Of a stretch of 64,000 nucleotides of DNA, positions 9,601-19,626 are shown piece after piece (positions within the stretch are counted from its first letter, which is position 1; every line of letters begins with the position of its first letter). This stretch comes from Mauremys mutica (taxonomy: Eukaryota; Chordata; Testudines; Geoemydidae). The notes under the pieces were generated by a model. It had not been told where the DNA came from. It did not search any database and saw only the letters and a list, made by a program, of their open reading frames with translations. The translations under genes were made by a program, and so were the position numbers. The DNA lies in the NCBI RefSeq assembly GCF_020497125.1, contig NC_059080.1, positions 44,891,563-44,955,562 of the forward strand. The letters are read 5' to 3'.

Positions 9601-12307
9601 CAGCCCAAACTGGAAATTCTTTCATCTTGTTACAAAGTGGCTTCCTGCACTGAAAATCTTGGTGTTCTGACACAAGTTGCATAGGTCAGGGGTCCTCAAC
9701 CTTTTCCTTTCTAAGCCACCGCCCCCTCCCCCCCCACACACACACACATAGGCGCTGACTCCGTGGGTGCTCTGGGGCTGGAGCACCCTTGGGGAAAATT
9801 GGTGGGTGCTGAGCACCCACATGCAGCTCCCCACCCTGCCCCAGCTCGCCTCCGTTCTGCCTCCTCCCCCTCCCCTGAGCACGCCACTTCTCCCCCTAGC
9901 TCCCAGCTCTTCTCGCCACGAAACAGCTGTTTCTTGGTGGCAAGTGCTGGGCAGGACAGGGGAGCAGGGGGAGCACGGTGTGGGGGGAAGAGGCAGGGCT
10001 GGGGATTTCGGGAAGGAGTCCAATAGGTGCAGGGAGGGGGCGGAGTTGGGGCGGGGACTTTGGGGAAGGGGTTGGAATGGGGGCGGGGCAGGGGCAGGGC
10101 ATGGGTGGAGCCGGGGTGGGGCGGGGGGGCGCAAGCACTCACCAGTGCTGGAAAAAGTTGGCGCCTATGCACACACATATGCTATAAAAACTCCATGGCC
10201 CAGTTGTGCCACAACAAAGGGTTTTCTGCATATGAAAGCCAGGGCACTGTTAGGAGGTCACAAGCAGGGCAATTGCCTGGGATCCCATACCACAGGAGGG
10301 CACCACAAAGCTCAGGCTTTGGCTTCAGCCCTGCATTGTGGGGCTGGAGACCTGGGCTGCAGTCCTGCACAGTGGGACTTTGGCTTTCTGTCCTGGGCCT
10401 AATGAGTCTAACGCTGACCATGCGTCGTGGACCCCCTGAAACCTGCTCACGGCCCCCGAGGGGGCCCCGAGCCTCTGGTTGAGAACCACTGGCATAGGTC
10501 ACTGGCAAACACATGCCTTCTGGGGGAGCGAGCTAGTCCTGCCCTCTCAGGGTGTATCTCAAGTAGGGTAGCAGGGAGGCCTCATCCCACACCTCTCTGG
10601 CTTTGTTGGGGAGGTGTGCAGTCCTGGCATGAGACATGCACAGGGCCTCTCCCCAGCTTCACTGAGGCCATTCCCTGTGCAAGGGCCTAAGGTCTGTGTA
10701 ATGTGGTATGGAGACAGGGCGTGGCACTGGGCCAGGGTGTGAAGGGTGGTGAGGTGTGATGTGCATGTGTTAGGAGGTATGTGTTGTGTTGGGGCACAAG
10801 GTTGTGTGTGTTGAGGAGGTGCTGTGTAGGGGCAGGTGATGGTGTGTGTGACATGCCAGGAGAAGTGAGTGTGTTGAGGGGGAGTGTGGAGTTGGGCACT
10901 GAGGTGGGTGCAGCGTGTGTGCAGAGCAGCAGGTTGAGTTGTGTATCGTGGGGTGGGGGGGTGCAGAGGAGCGTGTCATGTGACTCTATCCAGAGAACAG
11001 CACCAAGAGTAGCCTGAGACCGTATTAATGCCCTTGGGGCTCCCCTGCCCCTCCCGCTGCAGAGTGGAAGGATGAGGCGGAGCTGACTGATTACCGTGAT
11101 GATTTTGAGGAGGTTGAGGAGACCAGCCTGGAGGAGGTGGTGAGCAACGCTCGCTGCGTGATCAAGGTGCCAGCTGACGAGGCATTCCAGGAGGAACAGA
11201 TGGATCACCAAGGGTCTGCTGCTCTCTCCTCCACCCTGAAGACTTTGCGGGAGACATGCAAAGGTGAGGAAACATTGGAAAGCCAGTAAATGCACTAGAG
11301 ACTACTAATCTTCTTGCCTTTCCATACTAACTGCAGGCCTGCAGGGGACGGACAATGAGGCTAGGCTCATCTGATTCCTGGGCTTCTGCTTTGCAGGAGA
11401 CAAGCTGAGCTGTGAAAAAGGTCCTCAGCTTTTTCCATGCTGTGAAGGAATTCAACTACCCACAACCTCTCTCCTTCACACACGTTGTCCCAGAATCCTT
11501 TGCAACATTCCACACAGGGCACGGGAGTAGTGACCCCTAGGCTCAAAAGCTCAACATTAGCCTGAGGCCCCGGGTGGGAAGTAGGAATGGGGAGTGACTC
11601 CATCCACCTCCCTAATGCTACTGTTGGTACCTTCTGGGGGGCTCTGAGACACGTCTTTGGCCCATTCTTTCTGCTAGGTCTGCCAGAGAGGGTACGGTAA
11701 CACTTAGCACAATCCATCCCCAGCACAATTACTGTACACACTTGAAACCAGTGAACTTCCTGACCACCCCTTAGGTAGCTAATCATCATTATCTCCATTT
11801 CACAGCTGGGGAAACTGAAGCCAAAAAGTCATGTGACACACCCCAAACTGCACAGTGCATCAGGGCAAAGCTGAGACTAGACTGCAGCCTGGCTAATTCC
11901 TTCCCATCATCCTGATGTGGCATCAGCTGTCCCTGCCATACTAAGTGCAAGTACTGTAGACATCTATCTACCAGAAAGTGGCATGAGATCTAGAAATACT
12001 ACTGAATGGCCAATGGGCAGTGTCAGCCTTCAGTCCCTAGTCAGCTGGGCTAGGTTTGAACAAGTGAGGTGAGAAGCAAGGTTCCATACCACATTGCCCA
12101 ACTCTGAATATACCAGTCTGGGGTCATCTGAACTCATTTCTTTGTCACTTTCCTGCAGGTGAGGCTGGACCTTCTCTGTATGATGAAATCACAGGTCAGG
12201 CCCAGTTCACCCCTGAGGATCTGCAGCCTCATTTTGAACATCGAATGGGCCCTGACCACCTGGAGACCTGCTATCTGTTCCTCAGCTTGGACCAGGAAAC
12301 AGCTTAG
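5480..12307 (+). CDS. NEK-family serine/threonine protein kinase, complete four-exon gene
   Basis: Coding exons are 5480-6605, 9190-9249, 11063-11263 and 12159-12307. All splice sites are GT-AG and every junction is phase 1, giving 511 codons and a TAG at 12305-12307. The kinase domain spans about residues 4-265: glycine loop GRGSSAEV (11-18), ATP lysine K33 in FAGKKI, alpha-C glutamate E52, catalytic LHRDIKTSN (126-134), DFG 147-149, and the NEK-typical activation segment [19 protein letters not shown] with the SPE at 172-174. All catalytic residues are present, so it should phosphorylate Ser/Thr. The acidic linker (about 330-375) and C-terminal exons are rich in Glu/Asp. NEK kinases act in centrosome, cilium and cell-cycle control; which member this is I cannot fix (NEK3/NEK5-like or a lineage paralogue lost in mammals). 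Oddly, the whole kinase domain sits in one exon. Confidence 0.9.
6606..9189 (+). other. Kinase gene intron 1
   Basis: A GT-AG intron of 2584 bp ending CTTTGTTGCAG. I recognise no repeat, RNA gene or further exon in it. Confidence 0.6.
9190..9249 (+). CDS. NEK-like kinase, coding exon 2
   Basis: A 60-bp phase 1-1 exon between TTTGTTGCAG and the donor CAAG|GTACCG, encoding [20 protein letters not shown]. It keeps the frame open between exons 1 and 3. It is short, but the splice signals and phase agreement on both sides support it. Confidence 0.8.
9687..10491. mobile_element. hAT (Charlie-like) non-autonomous element in kinase intron 2
   Basis: Terminal inverted repeats are CAGGGGTCCTCAACC and GGTTGAGAACCACTG, typical of Charlie-type hAT elements. 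Exact 8-bp duplications GCATAGGT flank it (9679-9686 and 10492-10499). A second hAT MITE (9747-10169) is nested inside, so the original element was about 374 bp. No transposase is encoded. Confidence 0.93.
9747..10169. mobile_element. Fold-back hAT-like MITE, copy 2, nested
   Basis: It starts CATAGGCGCTGACTCC and ends GTTGGCGCCTATG, with a long GC-rich palindromic interior centred on GAAACAGCTGTTTC. CACACACA lies on both sides (9739-9746, 10170-10177) and fits an 8-bp duplication. Because the left side is a CA microsatellite, the duplication alone is weaker evidence than the ends. Confidence 0.85.
10500..11062 (+). other. Right part of kinase intron 2, G/T-rich
   Basis: The segment 10690-10975 is a GTGTG/GAGG-rich degenerate low-complexity tract. 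Nothing else is recognised before the acceptor CTCCCGCTGCAG ending at 11062. Confidence 0.6.
11063..11263 (+). CDS. NEK-like kinase, coding exon 3
   Basis: A 201-bp phase 1-1 exon encoding 67 residues. It begins with [20 protein letters not shown], a strongly acidic segment with likely helical character, and ends [10 protein letters not shown]. The acceptor GCTGCAG and donor AAAG|GTGAGG are consensus. Acidic DY-D-DFE-type motifs also occur in other NEK tails. Confidence 0.88.
11264..12158 (+). other. Kinase gene intron 3, with a MIR-like remnant
   Basis: An 895-bp GT-AG intron. Around 11780-11890, ATTATCTCCATTTCACAGCT and GGGGAAACTGA resemble an old MIR/CORE SINE on the plus strand. The rest is unassigned. 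Confidence 0.5.
12159..12307 (+). CDS. NEK-like kinase, terminal coding exon
   Basis: The acceptor CACTTTCCTGCAG ends at 12158. The exon encodes 49 residues ending [12 protein letters not shown], then TAG. It completes the phase 1 codon left by exon 3. Confidence 0.88.
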
Positions 12308-12445
12308 TCCAGGCCTCTTCATGGAGACAGCCTGAAGGAAGAGAGTTTAGCTGAAGATACAAAGTGGTGTGCTGCTGAGTGTTGTTCCGGATTGGCAAAT
12401 AATGTTGCCTGATGGCCAATGCTGAGTTTTTACTCCTTGCTTGGT

Positions 12446-12655
12446 ATATAAGAATGGCCATACTAGGTCAGACCAATGATCCATTTAGTCCAGTGCCCTG
12501 TCTTCCAACAGTGGCCAGTGCCAGGTGCTTCAGAGTGCTCCATCCCCTGTTATCCACTCCCAGTTTCTGGCAATCAGAGGTCTAGGGACACTCAGAGCAT
12601 GGGGTTGAATCCCTGACCATCTTGTTAATAGCCATTGATGGACTATCCTCCCTGA
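12446..12655 (-). mobile_element. CR1-family 3' fragment in the kinase 3' UTR
   Basis: It begins ATATAAGAATGGCCATACTA in antisense and continues with GTCAGACCAATGATCC and CTGTCTTCCAACAGTGG. This is the complement of the LINE 3' end also seen in sense at about 35040-35243. It lies between the stop codon and the likely poly(A) signal, so the transcript probably contains it. Confidence 0.85.
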
Positions 12656-12866
12656 ATAGGATCACAATAATATAAAGCACTGAGCCTGCTGGAATCCTGC
12701 TGCAGAGATGGAGTGCAGAAGGAGGGTGCAGAGGCATAGGTGCAGTTACTACGGTATCACTTTCCGATGCAAAACTAGGGTTTATCATTTCCAAACTACA
12801 TTTTCATTTGCCCTTGGATTATTTTTTTGGCCCAGGAGATGGAGCTATAGGAAGTAGCACAATATA

Positions 12867-12872
12867 AATAAA
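12867..12872 (+). terminator. Likely poly(A) signal of the kinase gene
   Basis: AATAAA occurs 560 bases after the stop codon and is followed by GTTTGTGA, a GT-rich downstream element. I see no better candidate between the stop and here. Confidence 0.5.
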
Positions 12873-13933
12873 GGTTTGTGACAGACATTAGAAGGCTTGA
12901 CAGCTCTGGGCACTGAAGTACATGGTATAAACAGAAGGCTCAGTCAGCAGTGTGGAAATATAGACTCTTCAGCAAGTCTAGTTCACTTGCTAATCCTGAA
13001 GTCTCTGAAAACTCCCCAGTCCCTGTCTATCTTGTGCCACAGCCAAATGCTGATCCACAGAGTCAGAAACTCTAACTAAGCCCAGAGCTGTAACTGTAAT
13101 AGGTACCACTTCCCTGGCAGCACAGTTTTGATCTGGTCCACTACATCCTTTTATGGGATTTGTGTGAAATGATGGAATATGAGAGCTAGTCTTCCCTCTT
13201 TCTTATCTTCAGACTAGAGTCCCATTGCCAGCTGATCACCTAATGCTTCTGTGATTTCTTAGTCAAGCTGAAGTTCTGAAGTGGCAAGAGTCTCATAGGT
13301 AACATATGCCATCTCTGCGATCAAAATGTCTGCGGACACATCTGCATGGATTGCCTCCCACAACCCATATTAAAAAGGGCAGGGTCACATTTCTATCTGA
13401 ACTTTGTGTACCAAAGATTCCTTTTAATGAAAGAGATTAGAGGAAACATATGTAGCAATTCCACTTTGACAGAACTCTCATGCACTCATTAGGGAGTGGA
13501 ACTCATAGGCAGTGTTCCCTGGGCCTAGTGCTGGTGGAGCTCATGACTATGCTCATCCCCAGACCCCACAAGTGGTTGTTTATTGGTAACAACATCAGCA
13601 CAGCTGAAATGGGAGGCGTGTGCAGAGAGGAAGGGGCAGGGGAAGGGTGGAGGTCAGAGGCTGCACATGGTTGTTGGTATTGCTGCCAGGTCTGCCCAAG
13701 AGATCCTTATTAAGGATTAGAAAGGAACAGGAAAAGCCTTATAAAACAAAATATTAATGCAGCATTGCCAACCCCAAGTGTTCAAACATTGTGAGTCAGG
13801 CCCAAAAAATCATGAGCATTTAAAAAACAACTTTGGAGTCTTATTTGCCTTTAGAGTTCACATTTGCAAGCCCAGACACTTACCTTTTAATGAAAGCTAA
13901 GATTCTCACATAATGTCCCAACTCCAAGACTGC

Positions 13934-13935
<2 letters not shown>
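12873..13935. other. Intergenic, unassigned
   Basis: I recognise no gene, repeat family or structured RNA in this stretch. Confidence 0.5.

Positions 13936-14019
<84 letters not shown>
13936..14019. repeat. (TG)42 microsatellite
   Basis: An uninterrupted run of 42 TG dinucleotides. The cysteine-valine open frame through it is not a gene. Confidence 0.98.
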
Positions 14020-14022
<3 letters not shown>

Positions 14023-14345
14023 ATAGTCACCAAATATCATAAGAGTTGGAAACACTGTAAAAAGGAATTTTTGAAAAACATCCTGTCCATGCTATTTAAA
14101 GGGTGCTCTGTCAGAAATCTGAATGTTTTAAAACAACTTAACAATGTCCCTTTAAATCTGAGATGGCTTTGAACAGCTATGACCATGGGCACACACAGTT
14201 ACTGCATTTAACATGAAAATAAAGCTAAAACTCAGACTGAGTTGCTGATTAATAATAGCAGTTCTGCTCTATCTCCTCTGAAACTCTCAATAGAGAAGAA
14301 AGGAAACACCAAAGCTTTCAGTATCTTTATTCTTTCCTACTCCAT

Positions 14346-14465
14346 TCAGCTTTTGCAGTATTGTTATAATCGTGTTGGTCCCAGAATATGAGACAGAAAA
14401 GGCTAGCTCCTGTTGGTGAAAGACACAAGTTTTCAAGCCTCACAGAGCTCTTCTTCAGGCCTGGA
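14346..14465 (+). repeat. Interspersed repeat fragment (TGTTGGTCCCAG... family)
   Basis: The segment from GTGTTGGTCCCAGAATATGA to CTTCTTCAGGCCTGG matches, with divergence, the repeat that forms the inverted pair at 55058-55249. I cannot name the family. Confidence 0.6.
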
Positions 14466-14603
14466 AAAGGTAATCAGAGTGCCACAGCTAAATATGAGGT
14501 GGGAGATATTATTAATTATAAGGGGTTAAGATATGTTGCAAGCAATCACTTATTCCAAATGCTATATTCTATCAGACAAAGATCTAGGCAAATAATTTCC
14601 AGT

Positions 14604-14651
14604 TAACTTCTACAAATTTAACTTCTACAAAGTTAAATTCTACAAATTTAC
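14604..14651. repeat. Short imperfect tandem repeat
   Basis: About three copies of a unit resembling TTAACTTCTACAAA lie between 14604 and 14651. It is AT-rich, with no obvious function. Confidence 0.6.
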
Positions 14652-14720
14652 TCTATGTTTCTGCTTGCAAAATATCCATGACCCACTCCTTATTTACTTA
14701 ATTAAATTAGTTATTCAAAC

Positions 14721-15116
14721 TGTGGAAGTTGGAAAAAAAGCAGACATCTTAGTCTTCCAGGAAGAGCAAGAATCAGGCTAATTCCAATAGCTAATAACGC
14801 GAGACTTCCAAGCAGGGCCTGGGCGAGTGGAAAAGAACTGTAAGAGATTCTGTTTTTTGACCTTGTGTTAGATAAGAATGGAACACAGACTGTAGCAGAA
14901 ATTGCTGAGGAAAGTAAGATATCAGGAAGGAATATGTATAAACAAAATGCAGTTGTTGATCTGTATGTAACAAAAGGTATAAATGCTTGCCCTAATTGTT
15001 TATCTTTTGGGAGACCTGCCATTGTGCATTCCCCCCCTTGCAATATTGCTTGAGAATAAACTGCCTCTGACATGTTGCAACCAACCTCAGAGTGAGGACT
15101 CATTTTTTCTCCCACA
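14721..15116 (+). mobile_element. ERV 5' LTR
   Basis: The 396-bp LTR begins TGTGGAAGTTGG and ends CTCCCACA. It has a TATAAA at 14979-14984 and a poly(A) signal AATAAA at 15055-15060. The primer binding site follows three bases after the end. Its mate is in antisense at 30104-30690, about 90% identical where I compared them by eye. The host base quartet before it is AAAC, the same as beside the mate's outer edge. Confidence 0.93.
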
Positions 15117-15119
15117 ATT

Positions 15120-15134
15120 TGGTGCCGTGACTCA
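15120..15134 (+). promoter_or_regulatory. ERV primer binding site (tRNA-His type), split
   Basis: TGGTGCCGTGACTC complements the 3' end of tRNA-His, the primer type used by HERV-H-like class I elements. The Harbinger element Harb1 inserted at the next bases (duplicated TCA), so the last three bases of the site lie at 19939-19941, 4.8 kb away. Confidence 0.88.
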
Positions 15135-15512
15135 GGGTACGTCTACACTACAAGACTATTTCGAATCTACTTAATTCGAATTTGTGGAATCGACCTTATG
15201 AAGTCGAATTTGTGTATCCACACTAAATACACTAATTCGACTGTCTGAGTCCACAGTAACGGGGCCAGCGTCGACTTTGGAAGCGGTGCACTGTGGGAAG
15301 CTATCCCACAGTTCCCGCAGTCCCCGCTGTCCAGTGGAATGCTGGGTAGAGCCCCCAATGCCTGCTGGGGGAAAAAATGTGTCGAGGGTGGTTTTGGGTA
15401 ACAGTCATCATTGAACCGTCACTCCCGCCCTCTCTCCTTGAAAGCGCCGGCGGGAAATCTGTTCGCGCCCTTCTCTGGTCGGTTACAGCTCGGACACCAC
15501 AGCACTGCGAGC

Positions 15513-16796
15513 ATGGAGCCCGCTGCGATCATCGCTGCACTTATGGCCGTTGTCAACTCCTCACACCTTATCGTCCACCTCTTCCACAGTCAGCTGCTGA
15601 GAAATCGGGCGAGGAGGCTCCGTCAGCGCGGTGAGGACAGGAAGTCACAGAGTGGCACAGACCTCTCACAAAGCAGGGTACGCCGCGCAGTGGAGATCAT
15701 GGTGGCAATGGGTCAAGTTCATGGTGTGGAACGGCGATTCTGGGCCCGGGAAACAAGCACGGACTGGTGGGACCGCATAGTGCTGCAGGTCTGGGATGAA
15801 TCACAGTGGCTGCGAAACTTCAGGATGCGTAAGGGCACTTTCCTTGAACTCTGTGACTTGCTGGCCCCTGCCCTGAAGCGCCAGGACACCCGGATGCGAG
15901 CAGCCCTGACTGTGCAGAAGCGAGTGGCCATAGCCCTCTGGAAACTTGCAACGCCAGACAGCTACCAGTCAGTAGCGAACCACTTTTGCGTGGGCAAATC
16001 TACCATAGGGCTTGCTGTGATTCAAGTAGCCCACGCAATCGTTGAGCAACTGTTCTCAAAGGTAGTGACCCTGGGAAACGTCCAGGTCGTCATAGATGGC
16101 TTCGGCGCGATGGGATTCCCAAACTGCGGTGGGGCTATAGATGGCACTCACATCCCTATCCTGGGACCGGCCCATCAGGCCAGCGAGTACATTAACCGAA
16201 AGGGCTACTTTTCAATGGTGCTGCAAGCACTGGTGGACCATAGGGGACGTTTTACCAACATCTACGTCGGGTGGCCGGGCAAGGTTCACGACGCGCGTGT
16301 GTTCAGGAACTCTGGTCTGTTTAAACGCCTCCAGGCAGGTAGTTTCTTCCCGGACCACAAAATAACGGTTGGGGATGTGCAGATGCCTACAGTGATCCTC
16401 GGGGACCCAGCCTACCCGCTAATGCCCTGGCTCATGAAGCCCTATACAGGCGCCTTGGACAGTGAGAAGAAACTCTTCAACTACCGGCTGAGCAAGTGCA
16501 GAATGGTGGTGGATTGTGCTTTCGGACGTCTCAAGGGGAGATGGAGGAGCTTACTGACTCGCTCGGACCTCAGCGAAAAAAATATCCCCGTTGTTATTGC
16601 TGCTTGCTGTGTGCTCCACAATCTCTGTGAGAGCAAGGGGGAGACGTTTATGGCGGGATGGGAGGTTGAGGCCAATCGCCTGGCTGCTGATCACGCTCAG
16701 CCAGACAGCCGTGCCGATAGAAGATCCCAGCGGGAAGCGCTGTGCATCCGGGAGGCTTTGAAAGATAGGTTCCTCGGAGAGCAGGGTAACCTATGA
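15513..16796 (+). CDS. PIF/Harbinger (HARBI1-like) DDE transposase, Harb1
   Basis: The frame is open from 15411. I take ATG 15513 (MEPAAI..., 427 residues) because Harb2 conserves exactly this Met (STASM-DP). It cuts and pastes the element as an endonuclease, normally needing its Myb partner for nuclear import and end recognition. An N-terminal helix-turn-helix lies at QKRVAIALWKLATPDSYQSV. The DDE-4 catalytic core has the first aspartate in GGAIDGTHIPI (residue 210), the second in VHDARVF (260), then the conserved DPAYPLMPWLMKPY and a C-terminal HNLCESKGE. The third catalytic position, glutamate in Harb2 (VVECAFGRLK) and in HARBI1-type enzymes, is aspartate here (VVDCAFGRLK, residue 334). 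No stop or frameshift interrupts it. Confidence 0.93.
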   Translation: MEPAAIIAALMAVVNSSHLIVHLFHSQLLRNRARRLRQRGEDRKSQSGTDLSQSRVRRAVEIMVAMGQVHGVERRFWARETSTDWWDRIVLQVWDESQWLRNFRMRKGTFLELCDLLAPALKRQDTRMRAALTVQKRVAIALWKLATPDSYQSVANHFCVGKSTIGLAVIQVAHAIVEQLFSKVVTLGNVQVVIDGFGAMGFPNCGGAIDGTHIPILGPAHQASEYINRKGYFSMVLQALVDHRGRFTNIYVGWPGKVHDARVFRNSGLFKRLQAGSFFPDHKITVGDVQMPTVILGDPAYPLMPWLMKPYTGALDSEKKLFNYRLSKCRMVVDCAFGRLKGRWRSLLTRSDLSEKNIPVVIAACCVLHNLCESKGETFMAGWEVEANRLAADHAQPDSRADRRSQREALCIREALKDRFLGEQGNL

Positions 16797-17653
16797 CTCT
16801 CCAGTTGATTTACAGAGAAGCTGAACCTGAGCCTGTTTCACTGACTGTTGACTTCGATCTGCGGTTACATACCCCGTTCTCCAGGTTTCCCCCCTTCCAA
16901 CACACGTTTTAAAATAACTTTAATGGAACACTGATTATTAATAAAGTTTTCTTTAATTATGAATTCCTGTTCAAGGGTTGAAACATGGACGCGGACTGTG
17001 GTGGGTACGGTGTGCACTGATGTACAGACCGCTTCTACACTAGAGGAATGACAGGCTCCTGCTCCTACAGCGGTCTCTGGGGGGAGGACGGTTGCAGGTG
17101 GGTGTGCAGGAAGGGGTGGGTTTGCAGGAAGGGGTGAGGGGTGCCGTCTTTGGGACGGAGTTTGGATGCAGGCTCTGGGCTGGGGGTTGGGGCGTAGGAA
17201 GGGGTGAGGGGTGTGTGGGAAGGATGAGTATGTGTCCATGGATGAGGGCTCTTGCTGGGGTTCAGGGCATCGGAGAGGCTCGTGGCTAGGGTGGAAGGGC
17301 ATGGTAAGGGCAGCCTGCCTTGCCATTTGTGGATGTCAGGCGCTAGGACCCTAGGACAGCATACACCTCACAGACTGACCCGGGGCAGCATTCACCTCCC
17401 AGAATGACCCTAGTGCCTAGTGACTGCAGTCTGTGTGTGTCCTGCTGTTGATCCTGCCCCCAAGTCTGTACCCTGGTAATGGAGGCTGTCCTATGCAATT
17501 AAAAAACCCCTCCCCCCCTTCACACAAAGTCTTCTGACAAGGAAAACGTGACGGAAACAGTGAATAACAACAAACTACTCTTAATACTCAACTACACAGT
17601 GGGGGGATGAAACTTGGATTTGGGACTGGGTGATCCAGGAAGGGAAGCACTTC
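16797..17653. other. Harb1 spacer between convergent genes
   Basis: A plus-strand poly(A) signal ATTAATAAAG at about 16938-16947 follows the transposase stop. The rest (17050-17290) is G-rich and non-coding. The minus-strand Myb gene ends at 17654, so the two genes converge here. Confidence 0.6.
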
Positions 17654-19626
17654 TCATACTTTAGGTTTGGTACATGAGCGCTCTGCTGGGGTGGAGTGAC
17701 AGTTTTCACGGCCCCTAGCGCCCCTCCTTCTTGTGATTTTTGGTGAGGGGGGGACAGGACTTTGTGGCAGGGGAAGGCGGTTGCAGATACAGTTCAGGGG
17801 GGCTCTCTGCTCCTGCCTGCGGTCCTGCAGAACATCTACAAGGCGCCGGAGCGTGTCCGTTTGCTCCCTCATTAGCCCAAGCAGCGTTTGAGTCGCCTGC
17901 TGGTCTTCCTGCCACCACCTGTCCTCCCTTCGCTGTGTGAGCGCTGGTGCTGACATAGGGTCTCCCTCCACTGTCTCTGCTCGGCCGCCTCGGCTCTGGA
18001 GCAAGCCATCAGTTCCGAGAACATGTCGTCCCTAGTCTTTTTCTTTCGCCGCCTAATCTGCGCCAGCCTCTGTGAGGGGGATGCCGGGGCAGTTCGGGAA
18101 AGAGCCGCAGCTGTGTGATGGGAAAAAGGAAGTGATTTCCTTGAAAAGATACATGTTTGCGAACACTGAACACAGTCTACTCAGTTTCAGTGAACAAGAC
18201 CATACAGGGCACCTAGTCTCACGAGCTCTCAGGACAAGTTCGAGATTTTTCGGAATACGCTTTCATTGGCTGCGGTCTTGCACAGGAGATCGGACAAGCG
18301 GGGCGGTACAGCTGAATCCGTGTAGCAGCCAGGCCTGGTAAGCACTACACTATAGGCTGCTTAACAGTTAATGGATAGCTGTGCCCTCCCGCTGAAGGCA
18401 ATCTGTAAAGCATAAAGTCTGACCCTGTTCCAGCCCCTCGCGGCTGTGCCCGGGAAAGATCACTGTATGCTTTTCCTCTGCGGCCTCCAACACGTGGCTG
18501 TTAAACGAAGGTCATTGCTATGCAAAGTAAAAGTCAAGCATTCACAATAGTAACAGTATACTAATTGCCCTAATTAGATGCAGCAGTCGCCGAACGAGAT
18601 TACCCTGAGGCGGGTCACTCGGAGAGAGAGAGAGAGGATGCTGCTAGAATCCCTGCACAGACCAGGACCGTATGCTGCCATGCTGGTGGAGGCAATGATT
18701 CCGCTGTACATTAGGATGGCCTGGCGCGGAAGAGTGTGCTTCCACGGAGCACCAAATAAGGCACCTCTCCCCAGGAACCTCCTGCGGAGACTTTTCGAGC
18801 TGCTCTCCGAGAGCTTCGTGGAAATGTCCCAGGAGGATTTCTGTTCCATCCCTATATATGTGGACCTTCTCTTTATATAGTTTTTTATGGAAAAGTTTTT
18901 ATATAGTTTTTACATATTTTTATTCCTGTTTTTTAAAAAATAAATGTTTCCATGTTTATAGCACTTACCGACTGATCCTTCCCCTGATTCTGAGTCTGGG
19001 TTAACGGCCGGGGAGGGTTGGTAGGGGATCTCTGTGAGGGTGATGAAGAGATCCTGGCTGTCGGGGAAAGCGGTATTGTAAGCGCTGTCGCCTGCGTCGT
19101 CCTCCACAAACCCTTCCTCATTTTCCCCATCGGCGAACATCGCCGAGGAACTGCCCCTCGACACTATCCCATACTCAGAGTCCACGGTCACTGGTGGGGC
19201 AGTGGTGGCAGACCCACCTAGAATGGCATGCAGTGCCTCGTAGAAGCGGCATGTCTGGGGCTGTGCTCCGGAGCGTCCGTTTGCCGCTCTGACTTTTTGG
19301 TAGCCTTGTCTCAGGTCCTTGATTTTCACGCGGCACTGCGTTGTATCCCGGCTGTATCCTCTGAGTGCCATGGCTTTGGAGACCTTCTCGTAGGTCTTTG
19401 CATTCCGTTTGTTGGAGCGCAGCTCCGAAAGCACAGACTCATCGCCCCACACAGCGATCAGATCCAGGACTTCACGGTCTGTCCATGCTGGGGACCTCTT
19501 TCTATTCTGGGATTGCATGGACTCCTCTGCTGGAGAGCTCTGCATCGTTGCAGGTGCTGCTGAGCTCGCCCCGATGTCCAACCAGGACATCAGATTCAAA
19601 GTGCCCAGACAGGAAAAGGAATTCAA
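17654..19626 (-). CDS. Harbinger Myb/SANT-like DNA-binding protein, two exons, one frameshift
   Basis: Exon 1 (19626-18969) carries the Myb/SANT-like trihelix AWTDREVLDLIAVWGDESVL...CRVKIKDLRQGYQKV, an NGRSGAQPQTCRFYEALHAIL motif and an acidic tail ending SGEGSV. It meets a GTAAGT donor in phase 1. Exon 2 starts at 18110 after CACACAG. It joins in phase and reads into SQRLAQIRRRKKKT, a basic nuclear-localisation-like stretch, then a coiled coil around MREQTDTLRRLVDVLQDRR. Compared with Harb2, exon 2 lacks one base near 17928-17931 (SERED becomes SEGRT), so the normal end is read only in another frame. The start could be 19626 or an inner Met near 19545. This protein binds element ends and imports the transposase. 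Confidence 0.82.
18578..18880 (+). CDS. Third Harbinger ORF, unknown function, inside the Myb-gene intron
   Basis: A 100-residue frame on the strand opposite the Myb gene, lying wholly within its intron (18111-18968). I do not recognise a family. The predicted chain is basic at the N-terminus (RRVTRRERERM), has a central PGPYAAMLVEAMIPLYIRMAW segment, and ends with an amphipathic PRNLLRRLFELLSESFVEM helix. Harb2 holds a homologue at 27327-27620 in the same place and strand. By hand about 52 of 87 positions are identical, with many third-base differences. An AG sits just before the conserved block in both copies, so it could be a terminal exon rather than start at ATG 18578. Confidence 0.6.
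   Translation: MQQSPNEITLRRVTRRERERMLLESLHRPGPYAAMLVEAMIPLYIRMAWRGRVCFHGAPNKAPLPRNLLRRLFELLSESFVEMSQEDFCSIPIYVDLLFI

Noticed and set aside
13939..14172. Cys-Val repeat protein
   Set aside because: It is the translation of the (TG)42 microsatellite.
18061..18070. Acceptor CTCACAG at about 18075 for Harb1 Myb exon 2
   Set aside because: Joined to the phase-1 donor it meets a stop within six codons. The acceptor at 18111 (CACACAG) keeps the frame, and the homologous site is used in Harb2.
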